This document shows, in pieces, positions 22,756-32,497 of a stretch of 38,202 bases of DNA (position 1 is its first letter; each line of letters begins with the position of its first letter). The DNA is taken from assembly GCA_027858965.1 (NCBI GenBank), contig JAQIBS010000159.1, positions 1-38,202 on the forward strand, read 5' to 3'. This DNA comes from Kiritimatiellia bacterium. Its GTDB lineage: Bacteria > Verrucomicrobiota > Kiritimatiellia > RFP12 > UBA1067. Under the pieces are notes generated by a model. It was not told the DNA's origin and made no database searches. It saw only the letters and a list, made by a program, of their open reading frames with translations. Both the position numbers and the translations under genes were made by a program.

Positions 22756-25209
22756 ATGTCAACTCCCCCTATTAAATATAATCCCGCTTTCCTTACAGAC
22801 GAAGAGCTGAATGCCGCATTTGTGGTACGACACGATGATCACGATATAATACTGCGAACGATCAGAGATAACACCACTGAATCCAATCAGCATGTTTTAA
22901 TTATAGGCCCGCGAGGAACCGGCAAAACCATGCTGGTTCAACGACTGGCGCTCACGATACGTGAAGATGAAAAGTTGCAGGAGCAGTGGTATCCTCTCAT
23001 CTTTGCTGAAGAGAGCTACGAAGTCGGTACAGCCGGAGAGTTCTGGTTAGAGGCAATCTTCCACCTTGCAAACCAGACAGGCAATCCCCAATGGACGGCC
23101 ACCTATGAAGAGCTGAGAGAGGAACATGATGACGACCGGCTTTATGCCCGTGCTCTGGCACAGCTAATGGACTTTGCCGATGATAAGAAAAAACGCATTA
23201 TTCTTTTTGTAGAAAACCTGAATATGATTCTCGGGGAACAAATATCTGATGACGATGCCTGGAAATTGCGTAAAACACTGATGCATGAACCACGCATTAT
23301 GTTAATGGCCACCGCAACCGCCCGTCTATCCCTGCCTGAAAACACAAACAAAGCCTTCTTCGAACTCCTAAAACCACACGAACTTCCGCCACTGAATGAT
23401 GACGACTGCCGCACCATTTGGAAAACCATTGCCGGACATGACCTAGGCCCGCGCCGGATACGGGCGCTAAGCATCCTGACCGGCGGAAACCCACGCCTAC
23501 TCACAATAATATCCCACTTTGGAAAAAATCTCTCCTTCACAGATCTAATGAAAGAGTTGACAGGACTGGTTGACGACCACACCGACTATTTCAAAAGTCA
23601 TCTCGAAGCCCTCCCCCGAACAGAGCGCAAAGTCTATGTTGCCCTTGCTGATCTATGGGACCCATCGCTCGCCAGAGATGTAGCGAAATCCGCCCGACTG
23701 GAAGTCAGCAAAACAAGCTCACTCTTAAAACGCCTTGTCAGCCGGGGAGCAGTAACCGAAATACCAGGCAATGGCAAAAAAATTCGTTACCGAGTAACTG
23801 AACGGATGTACAACATTTACTACCTGATGCGCCGCCGCGGAGCCCCATCGGATCGAGTAAGAGCTGCCATTGATTTCATGGTAAAGTTCTATGATGAAAC
23901 CGAGATTCTCGACATTACAAAAAAACTGGGTAACGAAGCCTGCAGCCTCGCCTGCACTGAACGCAAGCTACACTACCATGCCTTTGAAGGAATAATAAAA
24001 TCCGTTCACCCAGAGCTACAATCCAAACTCCTTGAATGCGCTCCCGAAGATTTCCTCAAAGCCGATGACAAACCGGAGTCGCTAACGAATCTGTTAGAGG
24101 AACTTGAAGCTTATAAAACTGATGACAGTCTAACTTTAATCAACCACATATTAGCAAAAGGAGTGAGAGCGTTCATGGATGGCGATTTGGTTAGAGCGGA
24201 GATAGAATTTCAGAAAGCAATTGACACTGCTGAAAAAAATAGCGATGCATGGATCTGCATGGCATTCCTGCGCGAAGAGACCAAACAATATGACAAAGCC
24301 GAAGATGCTTACAGAAATGCATTAGAACTCAAACCCAATGACAACCTAAACTGGCTATGGTTCGGTAAACTTCTCCGTGAACACACAAAAGATTATATAG
24401 CAGCAGAAAAATCCTTCAAAAAAGCAATAGCTCTAAACGAGAACAATGTACTGGCATGGTTCCATATAGCACAACTATACCAATTCAATTTAAAAAAGTA
24501 TAAACAAGCAGAGGATGCATATATAAAAGTTATAAAAATTGATCCTGAATTCAGCTTAGCATGGGCGTATATGGGAATCCTTCTGCATGTTAATTTATCG
24601 AAAATATCTGAAGCTAAAAAGGCATACAATAATGCGATCGATTCTGATAAATCAAACTACATTCCAAGACTGGGGTTAATACAGATTGCCTTGCGCGAGA
24701 ACACAAAAGATATTGACAAGCCACTCAAAATTGCAGATGAGGCAATAACCGATATCCCAAATAATTCTGACCTACTTAACCTCTTAGCATGGACATTCAT
24801 AAACATATATCCTAGAAGCCTTCCTTCTCAAATACTTAATTGGGCAAGAAAAGCGGTTTCAATAAAGAAAGACGAAACAAATATTCTTGCATTAGCTTGC
24901 GTCCTGGCCAGAAATGGTCATAAAGAAGAAGCACTTCTTTGCACTAAAGATTTGTTTAACAATGATACCTTAGGGGAGATAAGTGCCGTTAATCTTGCGA
25001 CCCTTTTCGAAAACCTTGTTTTGTCGGGTTATGCAAAAGAAACAATCACGATTCTAGCAGAGTCAAAACACGCAACACGATTAGAACCAATTCTCGTTGC
25101 CCTTCGAATGTATTCCGAAGAAGAAGTCTCAGTTGCCCCTGAAATAGAGAAGGTTGCAAGAGATATATTGAAAATGTTTCAAGAGGCTGACAAAAGACTT
25201 TTAAGCTAA
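22756..25209 (+). CDS. ATPase with winged-helix and TPR regions (partner of the preceding gene)
   Basis: An 817-residue protein. The AAA domain (1-280) has an intact Walker A (GPRGTGKT, 51-58), a Walker B-like strand RIILFVENLNMIL (147-159), and a sensor MLMATATARL. A winged helix follows (about 300-370: LEVSKTSSLLKRLVSRGAV, RVTERMYNIYYLMRRRG), then from about 450 several TPR-type helices (AEIEFQKAIDTAEKNSDAW, AEDAYRNALELKPNDNLNW, AEKSFKKAIALNENNVLAW, AEDAYIKVIKIDPEFSLAW), and a less regular C-terminal region. This design is that of a STAND-like signal ATPase with a sensing repeat domain. It is co-transcribed with the preceding gene (3 bp gap, AGAGAGG site inside it). Function is not known. 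Confidence 0.88.
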   Translation: MSTPPIKYNPAFLTDEELNAAFVVRHDDHDIILRTIRDNTTESNQHVLIIGPRGTGKTMLVQRLALTIREDEKLQEQWYPLIFAEESYEVGTAGEFWLEAIFHLANQTGNPQWTATYEELREEHDDDRLYARALAQLMDFADDKKKRIILFVENLNMILGEQISDDDAWKLRKTLMHEPRIMLMATATARLSLPENTNKAFFELLKPHELPPLNDDDCRTIWKTIAGHDLGPRRIRALSILTGGNPRLLTIISHFGKNLSFTDLMKELTGLVDDHTDYFKSHLEALPRTERKVYVALADLWDPSLARDVAKSARLEVSKTSSLLKRLVSRGAVTEIPGNGKKIRYRVTERMYNIYYLMRRRGAPSDRVRAAIDFMVKFYDETEILDITKKLGNEACSLACTERKLHYHAFEGIIKSVHPELQSKLLECAPEDFLKADDKPESLTNLLEELEAYKTDDSLTLINHILAKGVRAFMDGDLVRAEIEFQKAIDTAEKNSDAWICMAFLREETKQYDKAEDAYRNALELKPNDNLNWLWFGKLLREHTKDYIAAEKSFKKAIALNENNVLAWFHIAQLYQFNLKKYKQAEDAYIKVIKIDPEFSLAWAYMGILLHVNLSKISEAKKAYNNAIDSDKSNYIPRLGLIQIALRENTKDIDKPLKIADEAITDIPNNSDLLNLLAWTFINIYPRSLPSQILNWARKAVSIKKDETNILALACVLARNGHKEEALLCTKDLFNNDTLGEISAVNLATLFENLVLSGYAKETITILAESKHATRLEPILVALRMYSEEEVSVAPEIEKVARDILKMFQEADKRLLS

Positions 25210-25535
25210 GCGATCACAGGCTGCATGATCTCCAAACTGGGATCATTTAAGTGTATAGCGTTGGACAATCTAAATAATGCGGGGTCCTCTCCCGCAGGCA
25301 TCAAAAGAATTTTTGCAGTCGCAAGCGATGTATAATGAGTAATTGATTTCTCTTTGTATTCAAGTATATCTTTAATTTTGTCAGCTACTTTACCTGCCTT
25401 CTGATTCTCAAAATCACTCTTAATTATTGAGTACTGAGAATCCGACAACTCAGTAATATAAACAACAACATAAAGTCGCTTATAATCCATTTCATAAAAG
25501 ATATTATAGAAATCGAGAAGCACACAACGACACAA
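25206..25535 (-). pseudogene. Truncated DUF2971-like fragment
   Basis: A minus-strand frame of 109 residues whose end reads ITHYTSLATAKILLMP, FRLSNAIHLNDPSLE and then stops. HYTSLxxxxxIL followed by LRLSNxxxLNDPSE is the N-terminal signature of DUF2971-type proteins, so the C-terminal catalytic-like half is missing. The preceding VADKIKDILEYKEK helix may be the end of a helical leader domain. The plausible start is the ATG at 25490. It converges with, and overlaps by 4 bp, the end of the TPR ATPase gene. It is either a cut-down gene or the remnant of a third component of that module. Confidence 0.5.
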
Positions 25536-25599
25536 TCACGGTGAGAACACACCGGGCAAAGGAACCACATTCTCTATTACCCTGCCGATCGAGTAATAC

Positions 25600-26280
25600 T
25601 CACTTCAAGTATTTACCCAGTTCTTTGACCACATTTGTCAGGTCCTGTATTACAAGGTTGGATATTATCGCAGCACCCTTTTTATTGAAATGAGAGGTAT
25701 CTCCCTCTTTCAGATTATAGGTCATGCTGACAGCACGGCCCACACGATTCTGAAGGTTGGTGCTGGATCGATGCAGATCAACAAAAGGCACCTTCACCTC
25801 AGAAGCAACCTCACCCGCGGCCATAGCCCAGGGTTTGAGTGTTGTATAAAAATTACCGTTTTCATCATATCTGCGGCGGGTTACAGAGCTGATAATCACC
25901 GGCTTTGCATCAATGGATCTGAACTCACGGACATACATCTTCAGAAAATCACGATAGGTTGTAGCTGGGTCGGTCTCGCGTTTCGGTCCCTTACCAGGCT
26001 GTCCATTATGACCAAACTGCATCAGAACATAATCCGGTTTGTACGCCAGAACTGCTGGCAACCGTTTTTCGTCATACCAGCTCTTTGAACTGCGTCCTCC
26101 CATAGCGAAATTACGCACCTGAACTTCATCAGTAAACCGCTCTGCAAAAGCTGTCCCCCAGCCACTCCCTCTTGCAACAGTTGAGTCACCAAGCAGGGCA
26201 ATCTTAATTTCCGGGTCCTGCGCCATACAGATACCTGCGCAAAGACAGACTGCCAATCCAATTTGAAAAACTGATCTCAT
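25600..26280 (-). CDS. Secreted SGNH hydrolase, rhamnogalacturonan acetylesterase-like (CE12)
   Basis: A 226-residue secreted esterase. I start at the ATG at 26280 because it gives a normal signal peptide (MRSVFQIGLAVCLCAGICMA) and has GGAGGA upstream; the longer frame adds a hydrophilic lead. SGNH blocks are LLGDSTVARGSGW (Ser), NFAMGGRSSKSWY (Gly), QFGHNGQPGKG (Asn) and DTSHFNKKGA (Asp-x-x-His). The FGHN block with its K-rich tail, and the YRDFLKMYVREFRS helix, are like CE12 rhamnogalacturonan acetylesterases, which remove acetyl groups from pectin. The usual FGHND has G in place of D here. No other pectin genes are near in the window. Confidence 0.88.
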   Translation of the reverse strand: MRSVFQIGLAVCLCAGICMAQDPEIKIALLGDSTVARGSGWGTAFAERFTDEVQVRNFAMGGRSSKSWYDEKRLPAVLAYKPDYVLMQFGHNGQPGKGPKRETDPATTYRDFLKMYVREFRSIDAKPVIISSVTRRRYDENGNFYTTLKPWAMAAGEVASEVKVPFVDLHRSSTNLQNRVGRAVSMTYNLKEGDTSHFNKKGAAIISNLVIQDLTNVVKELGKYLK

Positions 26281-26737
26281 TTTTAGTTCATCCTCCACCA
26301 TTTCAGAACGGGCGTCGAAGACGACACCCCTTCCTTCTTGTTCTCTGAATTTATCCACAAAGAACATAGCGTAAACTTTACCCGCAACACAATAAAAATT
26401 TAACATGGATAGACAGGATAGACAGGATATTACTGCTCCAAGAATTATTTCTCACAGAGTCACAGAGAACACGGAGAAAAAACCACTAAAGATATTACTC
26501 TGTGAACTCTGTGCCTCTGTGAGAGATAAAAAACGTACAGAAAAAACACGGAAATGAATGAGAGTAATACAATTTGCGCAGTAAATCTTTGCGTTCTATG
26601 TGTTCTTTGTGGACAATTATATTAATTTACTAAAGCGGGCTCTGCCCGCACCCCAGCTTGAAGCTTGTGGCGTGTAGCTTGTAGGTTGCTCTGCATTTTT
26701 GCTACCAACTACAGACTACCAGCTACCAGCTCTTAGC
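26281..26737. other. Intergenic region with inverted repeats
   Basis: CTCACAGAGTCACAGAG (26451-26467) and CTCTGTGCCTCTGTGAG (26507-26523) are inverted with one mismatch. A GATAGACAG tandem pair lies near 26407. An imperfect inverted pair of AGCTTGTAGGTTGC-type and GCTACCAACTAC-type text (about 26658-26731) sits just past the stop of the phosphoesterase gene and could act as a 3' structure. No gene is seen. Confidence 0.6.
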
Positions 26738-28060
26738 TCATTTACACAATGCGAAGCCGCCCACACATGTGTCGGCGCCATAGCCAAAACTCTCAATCTT
26801 CACAAACAGCTCATTACCGTTCTGCAGTTCTGCAGGAATTGCATAGCGGTTCACCGACACTTTATTGTCCAGCAACTTGCACTCTGTCCATGCTTGACCG
26901 TCACCGGAAGCAAAGACCTTCGGTAGCTCTCCGGTTTTGCGATGTTTGCTCATTGCCGCCAGCACAGCAAAGTGTTTGGCCCCATTAGCCTTTTCTTTCA
27001 ATGGCAGACGGAAAACCAGCTCCTTAACATAAAACCACCAGGTTCCGCAATCGCCACCCTTACCACTCACAAATGCCGCCTCGGTCTGCTTCTGATCCTG
27101 ACCGATCAACAGAGTCCAGAGCACATCATCACGTCCTTCAAAAGGCAGTGGTATTGCGCTGGTCTTTGTATTTTCTGAGGGCGTTGCCTGTGCGCTGAAG
27201 CCATCTTTGACACTTCGATAGACACGTGCGGCAATTCTACCATCACGCACACCGTAAACCCAGTAGCCATCAACACTCTTAACATGTATTGCCTGCGCAA
27301 TAGTTGTTTTAGGCAGAGAGAATACCCGCAGGTTGTTACAATGGGCATGCCCGGCCAGCAGCCACACCGGTGCTTCAGTTTCTGCAAAGTTCTTACGGAC
27401 GGCAATGGGAATTCCACGTTCACGAACTGTCTGCCCCAATGATGGTTGATGCACCAGAATCACCACGCTTTTATCCTTCGGGATTTTGGCACACTGTTCA
27501 GCAATCCATTTCCGCTGACGCGGATCTATCGAGCCATCATGGGCACCATTCCAGATCATAAAGCGGATACCGGATTCATCAAAGGTTTCATAGGGCTTTA
27601 CGTCAGGAAACTCACTGCGAAAAAGCTTTGCATCCACCTCGCCTGGATAGGAGTCATGATTTCCGATGACCAGTTTAAGAGGAATCTCTGGATTCAGCTT
27701 ATTGAGTTTTTCGCGCAATCCCTTCATCTCTGTATGGGCACGATCAAAAATTTTGGGCATACTCCCGAAGCTGCGCGAAGCACTGCAGATGTTATCACCC
27801 TGCAGCGATATAAAGAGGGGAGCGGGTTTCATTGCATTCCATTCAGTAATCTGTTCGGGCAGATGCTCGCTGTACTCCGGCTCATGCACATCACCGCAAA
27901 TCACAAAGGTTGTGTTCCCCGCTTTATCAGGATCAAAACCGGAGGCCATGAAAGCATCCTTCACAGAGTCCTTCCAACCACCCTGTGCTCCAAGCAATGG
28001 CAATGTCAGGGCACATGAAGCCCATGTCATCTCTCTTAAAAAATCTCGTCTATTATGCAT
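26738..28060 (-). CDS. Secreted calcineurin-like metallophosphoesterase (Tat signal)
   Basis: A 440-residue protein with a twin-arginine type signal (NRRDFLREMTWASCALTLPL). The calcineurin-like motifs are in order: GDVHE (D57, H59), LQGDNI, IGNHDSYPGE, VILVHQPS and LAGHAHCNN, giving the full set of metal ligands. The last 130 residues, after YRSVKDGF, form a beta-rich domain of unknown role (WWFYVKELVFRLPL, FVKIESFGYG). The substrate cannot be told; periplasmic or exported location is inferred from the signal. It is downstream of the giant LamG gene on the same strand, 101 bp away. Confidence 0.88.
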   Translation of the reverse strand: MHNRRDFLREMTWASCALTLPLLGAQGGWKDSVKDAFMASGFDPDKAGNTTFVICGDVHEPEYSEHLPEQITEWNAMKPAPLFISLQGDNICSASRSFGSMPKIFDRAHTEMKGLREKLNKLNPEIPLKLVIGNHDSYPGEVDAKLFRSEFPDVKPYETFDESGIRFMIWNGAHDGSIDPRQRKWIAEQCAKIPKDKSVVILVHQPSLGQTVRERGIPIAVRKNFAETEAPVWLLAGHAHCNNLRVFSLPKTTIAQAIHVKSVDGYWVYGVRDGRIAARVYRSVKDGFSAQATPSENTKTSAIPLPFEGRDDVLWTLLIGQDQKQTEAAFVSGKGGDCGTWWFYVKELVFRLPLKEKANGAKHFAVLAAMSKHRKTGELPKVFASGDGQAWTECKLLDNKVSVNRYAIPAELQNGNELFVKIESFGYGADTCVGGFALCK

Positions 28061-28114
28061 GCTATTCCCCTTCTCGCCGAACAGCGAGGATAAAACCCTG
28101 TCTATTAAGTTACA

Positions 28115-28152
28115 AACCCCGGCAGATGGAAAATCAATCCAAGACCGGGGTT
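28115..28152 (-). terminator. Possible stem-loop after the giant LamG gene
   Basis: AACCCCGG (28115-28122) and CCGGGGTT (28145-28152) pair perfectly around a 22-base loop, 10 bp beyond the stop of the 1384-residue gene. There is no real U tract, so it may only reduce read-through to the phosphoesterase gene. Confidence 0.35.
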
Positions 28153-28161
28153 ATCACAGAT

Positions 28162-31100
28162 TTAGCGAATAATAACCAGCGTTCCCTTGAGCGAGAGACG
28201 CAAAACAATATCATCAGCAACTGCTTGCAATGTAGCCTGATAAGATGCGGGCAGTCCGCTGACCGACCAATCCGATTCCAGCAATTCAGATCCCAGCAGA
28301 GAGCCACAGGAAAGAATCGTATACTCGCCAGTAGCAAGCGAAGAGGTGTCACCTGTAACTTCTACCGTTCCTCCTCCAAGTAGAGTTGCATCACCTGAAA
28401 CCGTTAAGCCATCGATATCTCCCGCTTCCGCTGCGACAGAGATAACCGCGCCATCTTCCAGGGTCAGATCGCCTTCAACAGTTCCGCTGCCGGAGAGCCC
28501 GGAGAGCGGCAGGTCCCCGATCACCTCCACAACCGCATTAGCGGCAACTGCCAGCGACCCGATTGCGGTCGTCTCATATCCAGGCAGGGTAACCCCTTTC
28601 CACTTCTGCATCAGATAAGCCTCGGTATCAAGTCGCTCACTCAATGACAGAACACGATCAAAGATGAAGACCTCACCAAGCTGCTGGCCTCCACAGGCGC
28701 CATAAGCATAATTGGCAAAAGCATCGGAATAAACACCGCCCACCGTGGTAGAGAGACTGATCACATCATAGTCGCCAGAAAAACCGGTTGATACAGGATT
28801 CACAAACGCACCATTCTTACGCGTCTCCCCCTTTCTCAGATAAAGAGAAGCGGCTGTATTGAGCATTGGCGCGGTATAAATTGATCCTGTCCTCTGAAAA
28901 TCTCTAGGACCATTTTTAGTTCCCAACAGTGTATTTCCTCCACCTTCACTTCCGAATACCATGACAACCTCACGGATATCAGAACACGCCTCACTGAACT
29001 CAAGGAAGCACTGCTCTGTTGTCGGCACAGGAGATGTGTACTCACGGAAGTCAATAACAGGTAGACCGTTCAACGCATTGGTAACAAGCAATGGCGGTGG
29101 ACGGGTAGCGGTTGTACGGATCTGAGCCCAGGTTGAACCACCATCAGCATGCTCCCATTTCGTAACCATATTCGTGCCGTTCACTACACTATACGTGATG
29201 GTATTGGTCTGTGAGGCATCCACGTGCATCCAGGCATCATCCGGAACCCGTGAGGACAGATCTCCTGCATGCAGAACCACACGTCCACCCTGCACATCCA
29301 GCAGCTGTCCGGTCAGATCGGCACTGCGCAAAATAACAGTTCCATCACCACTCTTGACCATTCCACCACCTGCATCCAGGCGTGCAACATCCAGGCAGTC
29401 ATTGGTTTCAGCCAGCGCGACCTCAAAGGCTTCATCAGAGGACAACTCGTTCACCTGGGAACAACTTGACTCATAAGGCACAGGGCGGTTAAGCCACTTC
29501 TGCATCAGGTATTCAGCGGTATCCAGACGTTCCTGATCGCTCAGCTCGCGAGTATAAATGATCACCTCTGAGATCCGCTGGCAACCATTGCCATTAACAA
29601 TAGAGGGGTAGCGATCACCTGCAAAAGCCGAGGCACTGACAGGCCCTGTCGGATGAGCCTCTATCAACTGGAAGTAGCCATTGTAGCCGGTATTAACAGG
29701 ATCAACAGAATTGCCGTTAATATAAAAGGGTCCATTGCGCAGATACGAACTGCTACTTGAGGAAAGGATAGCACTACTATAACCCGACCAGGCGCCGCGA
29801 TAGAAGTCAATCGTGTTTTCCGCAGCCGTGGAGCCGAGCAGAATTCCGCCGCCCTCCTGAGAACCCACCATCATAAAGACTGCGCGAATCTGATCCAGCG
29901 GAACATCCCAGAACATCGTCTCGCCTTCATACGGCAGTGAGGTGTTTCTATGGAAGTAGACTGAGGGCAGACCGTTAACATCGTTGAACCGCAGTGTCGG
30001 CCGACGAGAGACGTTAGTTGCATAATTGTAACCCGCACCGCGCACATCATCCCAGCGTGAAACATAATAGGTACCGCTCTCTTCAGATACATATCCGTTT
30101 CCGGCATTCGTCAGGCTGCAGGCATCCACCCAGAATACAGGATTAGTTGCCATTGATGACTGCGGAGGCTCAATCAGGCCGCCGACACCGGCAGTCTCAA
30201 GACCGCCGCCGTTCTCAAAGGTAATTGTTCCCGACTGAAGAACAGAACCGCTGACGCGCAGTTTACCGGGGCCTTCCAGCACCACATCACCACTCGTATC
30301 GAGAGCCCCAACCGTAAGCGTGCCTTCCTCTGGAAGTACCAGCCGCGTACCGTCTTTAAGCTCCAGCCGTTCAAGCTGATTACGAACAGGTGATGTCACG
30401 TCAAACCACTTATCCCGTAAATATGACTCTATCACGCGCTGTTCAGTAACTGAAACTTTCCGGTCAAAAAGAATAACTTCGGCGATCATCTGGCCACCGG
30501 AGCGGTAGTTACGATCATTTCCAAGTGCACCCACGGTTGTTGCACCGGTTTGACCAACACTGACCAGATGGAATTCGTTGATGGGAAGAACTGTCGTTGA
30601 ACCATTAACATCCACACCATCCAGACCGTTGGAGGCCAATTTTACTGATGGACTGGTGTTCGGGCCCCACATATAGCTGTTTGGATTAGCCGAACGGGAG
30701 TAAGCGCAGCTTCCAATTCCCGGCGCTTCACCAAAAATAACAGCCTCAGAGTGGCGACCGTAATAAACAATGAAGACACTCCAAACATTAACCAGCCTAT
30801 CATCAAGAAAGAGAGCGTCACCGGAAGAACCCGATTTATAAGGGCCGAAGTCCACAACGGGCAACCCGTTTAAAGTCGCGGCGCTCACCGAAGGACGCAC
30901 ACTTGCATTGCCGTTGGTGACACCGTTTGCACGTCCGTCAGCATCCGCCCAATACGCCACGTTGCCGGATGAATCAAGAGTCAAAGTATCCGGAAGACTG
31001 GCATCCAGATGGAAAACAGCATCATCAAGCATACGCTCTGAAATTTCAATAGCCCCATGCTCTGCAACCATTTCCATGGCAGATCCTGCCGCCAAGCCCA

Positions 31101-32316
31101 CTTTCAAGTATCCCGCGCCTGTTTTTGTTAAAGAGCTCTCACCTGTTAAATACGGAATATGGGCCTCAGCACCTGCATCAGGAACACTCACAGTCGAAGC
31201 TGCTGTGACAGTTACATTTGAAAGCACAGGCTCAGCTGAGCCATCCTTAGGAAGTTCCAGCCATGCACTCTGCATTGTGTACATTCCGCCATACGAACGC
31301 GTATCATGCAGGGCAAGCACACCGGACTCCTGTCCGCCGGAAACACGCTGCAACACATTGGCGCTGCCGGTCAGTTCACCAACATCCACCCGCAACTCAT
31401 TGGCACCGCTCTTATTGAGCATAATTGTAGAGTTGTTATGCAGTGCCGCAACAGAGTTAATCGACTGGTAGCATTTGGAATCAACAGGCGAGAAGCCCAG
31501 TGCATGCGAACTGGCATTTGTCTGAGAGGGGCTACTTAGCAGAATATGAGAGGCATCGGTAATCTGTTTCACAAAGGTGCCTTCCGGTAGTCCGGGTGCG
31601 GAAACAACTGAACCGGAGGTCAGCGATCCACCGGAGAGCCCTGAAACATATGTTGCCTTTACACTGCCTTCAACCAGAGTCCAATTGGATGTGATTGTCG
31701 CCGTAATGGCTTTGCGTCCATAAAAAGTTATGCGCCCACCGGTCAGATTATAATCATTAGTAGCGGCAAAATTATAGATGCTGTCATCAGATGTTTCTAC
31801 AACACCACCAAAACGAGTGATCCAATAACCAGCCTCAACCGTTGTCAGACCTGTATATGAGTTCTTCCCAAAAAGATTGACACTCCAGTTGGCAGCGGTA
31901 TTCAATCCGTTAGTTCCCTTGATTGAGGAATAAATGTGAAGCTGATCGGAGGTGCTGTCGATCCGCGGCACTTCTCCACCGCTTTTCTCCATAATCATCG
32001 GTCCGCCGTAAACCTTCAGAAATGCACCATCCCACGCGGTTCCATCATGGTTCTTAAACCAGAACCGACCCAGAGTCGTACCCTCCGGCGGAATCTCCAC
32101 TGCACGATAGGCTTTGTTGGGATAGGCATTGGTGAAAGTTGCCTCGCTACCAACACCGTCGGCAATTGTACCTCCCACCCAATTGGCCGCATTAGTCCAG
32201 CTAGCCGGATTACCCATATCCGTATTATCAGCCCGCCCCCAAATCCCATCTGCGGCAAATCCGCTCATCATCGTAAGACTCATAAATGCAACAAATACAA
32301 TACTTCTTTTTTTCAT
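28162..32316 (-). CDS. Giant secreted protein with three LamG-like modules and beta-strand repeats
   Basis: A 1384-residue protein with a signal peptide (MKKRSIVFVAFMSLTMMSGF). The N-terminal region has GxW..NxANW text and YTGLTTVEAG, like autotransporter-associated beta-strand repeats. Three related modules follow at about 433-640, 726-945 and 1027-1235. Each begins h-LDAS/VDA (FHLDAS, FWVDAC, MHVDAS), has LNGLPVVDF or NGLPSVYF, and ends EVILFDRxxSxxExRxxxxYLxxKW: LamG/concanavalin-like folds often used for binding glycans. The end (GSGTVEGDLTLEDGAVISVA) is again beta-strand repeat; no membrane barrel, LPXTG or PEP-CTERM signal is visible. Probably an extracellular or surface adhesin or glycan-binding protein. 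Confidence 0.85.
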   Translation of the reverse strand: MKKRSIVFVAFMSLTMMSGFAADGIWGRADNTDMGNPASWTNAANWVGGTIADGVGSEATFTNAYPNKAYRAVEIPPEGTTLGRFWFKNHDGTAWDGAFLKVYGGPMIMEKSGGEVPRIDSTSDQLHIYSSIKGTNGLNTAANWSVNLFGKNSYTGLTTVEAGYWITRFGGVVETSDDSIYNFAATNDYNLTGGRITFYGRKAITATITSNWTLVEGSVKATYVSGLSGGSLTSGSVVSAPGLPEGTFVKQITDASHILLSSPSQTNASSHALGFSPVDSKCYQSINSVAALHNNSTIMLNKSGANELRVDVGELTGSANVLQRVSGGQESGVLALHDTRSYGGMYTMQSAWLELPKDGSAEPVLSNVTVTAASTVSVPDAGAEAHIPYLTGESSLTKTGAGYLKVGLAAGSAMEMVAEHGAIEISERMLDDAVFHLDASLPDTLTLDSSGNVAYWADADGRANGVTNGNASVRPSVSAATLNGLPVVDFGPYKSGSSGDALFLDDRLVNVWSVFIVYYGRHSEAVIFGEAPGIGSCAYSRSANPNSYMWGPNTSPSVKLASNGLDGVDVNGSTTVLPINEFHLVSVGQTGATTVGALGNDRNYRSGGQMIAEVILFDRKVSVTEQRVIESYLRDKWFDVTSPVRNQLERLELKDGTRLVLPEEGTLTVGALDTSGDVVLEGPGKLRVSGSVLQSGTITFENGGGLETAGVGGLIEPPQSSMATNPVFWVDACSLTNAGNGYVSEESGTYYVSRWDDVRGAGYNYATNVSRRPTLRFNDVNGLPSVYFHRNTSLPYEGETMFWDVPLDQIRAVFMMVGSQEGGGILLGSTAAENTIDFYRGAWSGYSSAILSSSSSSYLRNGPFYINGNSVDPVNTGYNGYFQLIEAHPTGPVSASAFAGDRYPSIVNGNGCQRISEVIIYTRELSDQERLDTAEYLMQKWLNRPVPYESSCSQVNELSSDEAFEVALAETNDCLDVARLDAGGGMVKSGDGTVILRSADLTGQLLDVQGGRVVLHAGDLSSRVPDDAWMHVDASQTNTITYSVVNGTNMVTKWEHADGGSTWAQIRTTATRPPPLLVTNALNGLPVIDFREYTSPVPTTEQCFLEFSEACSDIREVVMVFGSEGGGNTLLGTKNGPRDFQRTGSIYTAPMLNTAASLYLRKGETRKNGAFVNPVSTGFSGDYDVISLSTTVGGVYSDAFANYAYGACGGQQLGEVFIFDRVLSLSERLDTEAYLMQKWKGVTLPGYETTAIGSLAVAANAVVEVIGDLPLSGLSGSGTVEGDLTLEDGAVISVAAEAGDIDGLTVSGDATLLGGGTVEVTGDTSSLATGEYTILSCGSLLGSELLESDWSVSGLPASYQATLQAVADDIVLRLSLKGTLVIIR

Positions 32317-32497
32317 GATACCCCCTCCTGTTACTATACCCTAAACAACTGCTTATAAAACCTCCCCCTGCAGAGGGATACAAGCAACGATAAAACAATA
32401 TTATTAAATCATCATGTGAAAAACATTACGATATGATTAATAATTGAATTTATTAAAGCTATCACTAACAACCATACTCTTCAAGCATAAAAATATA

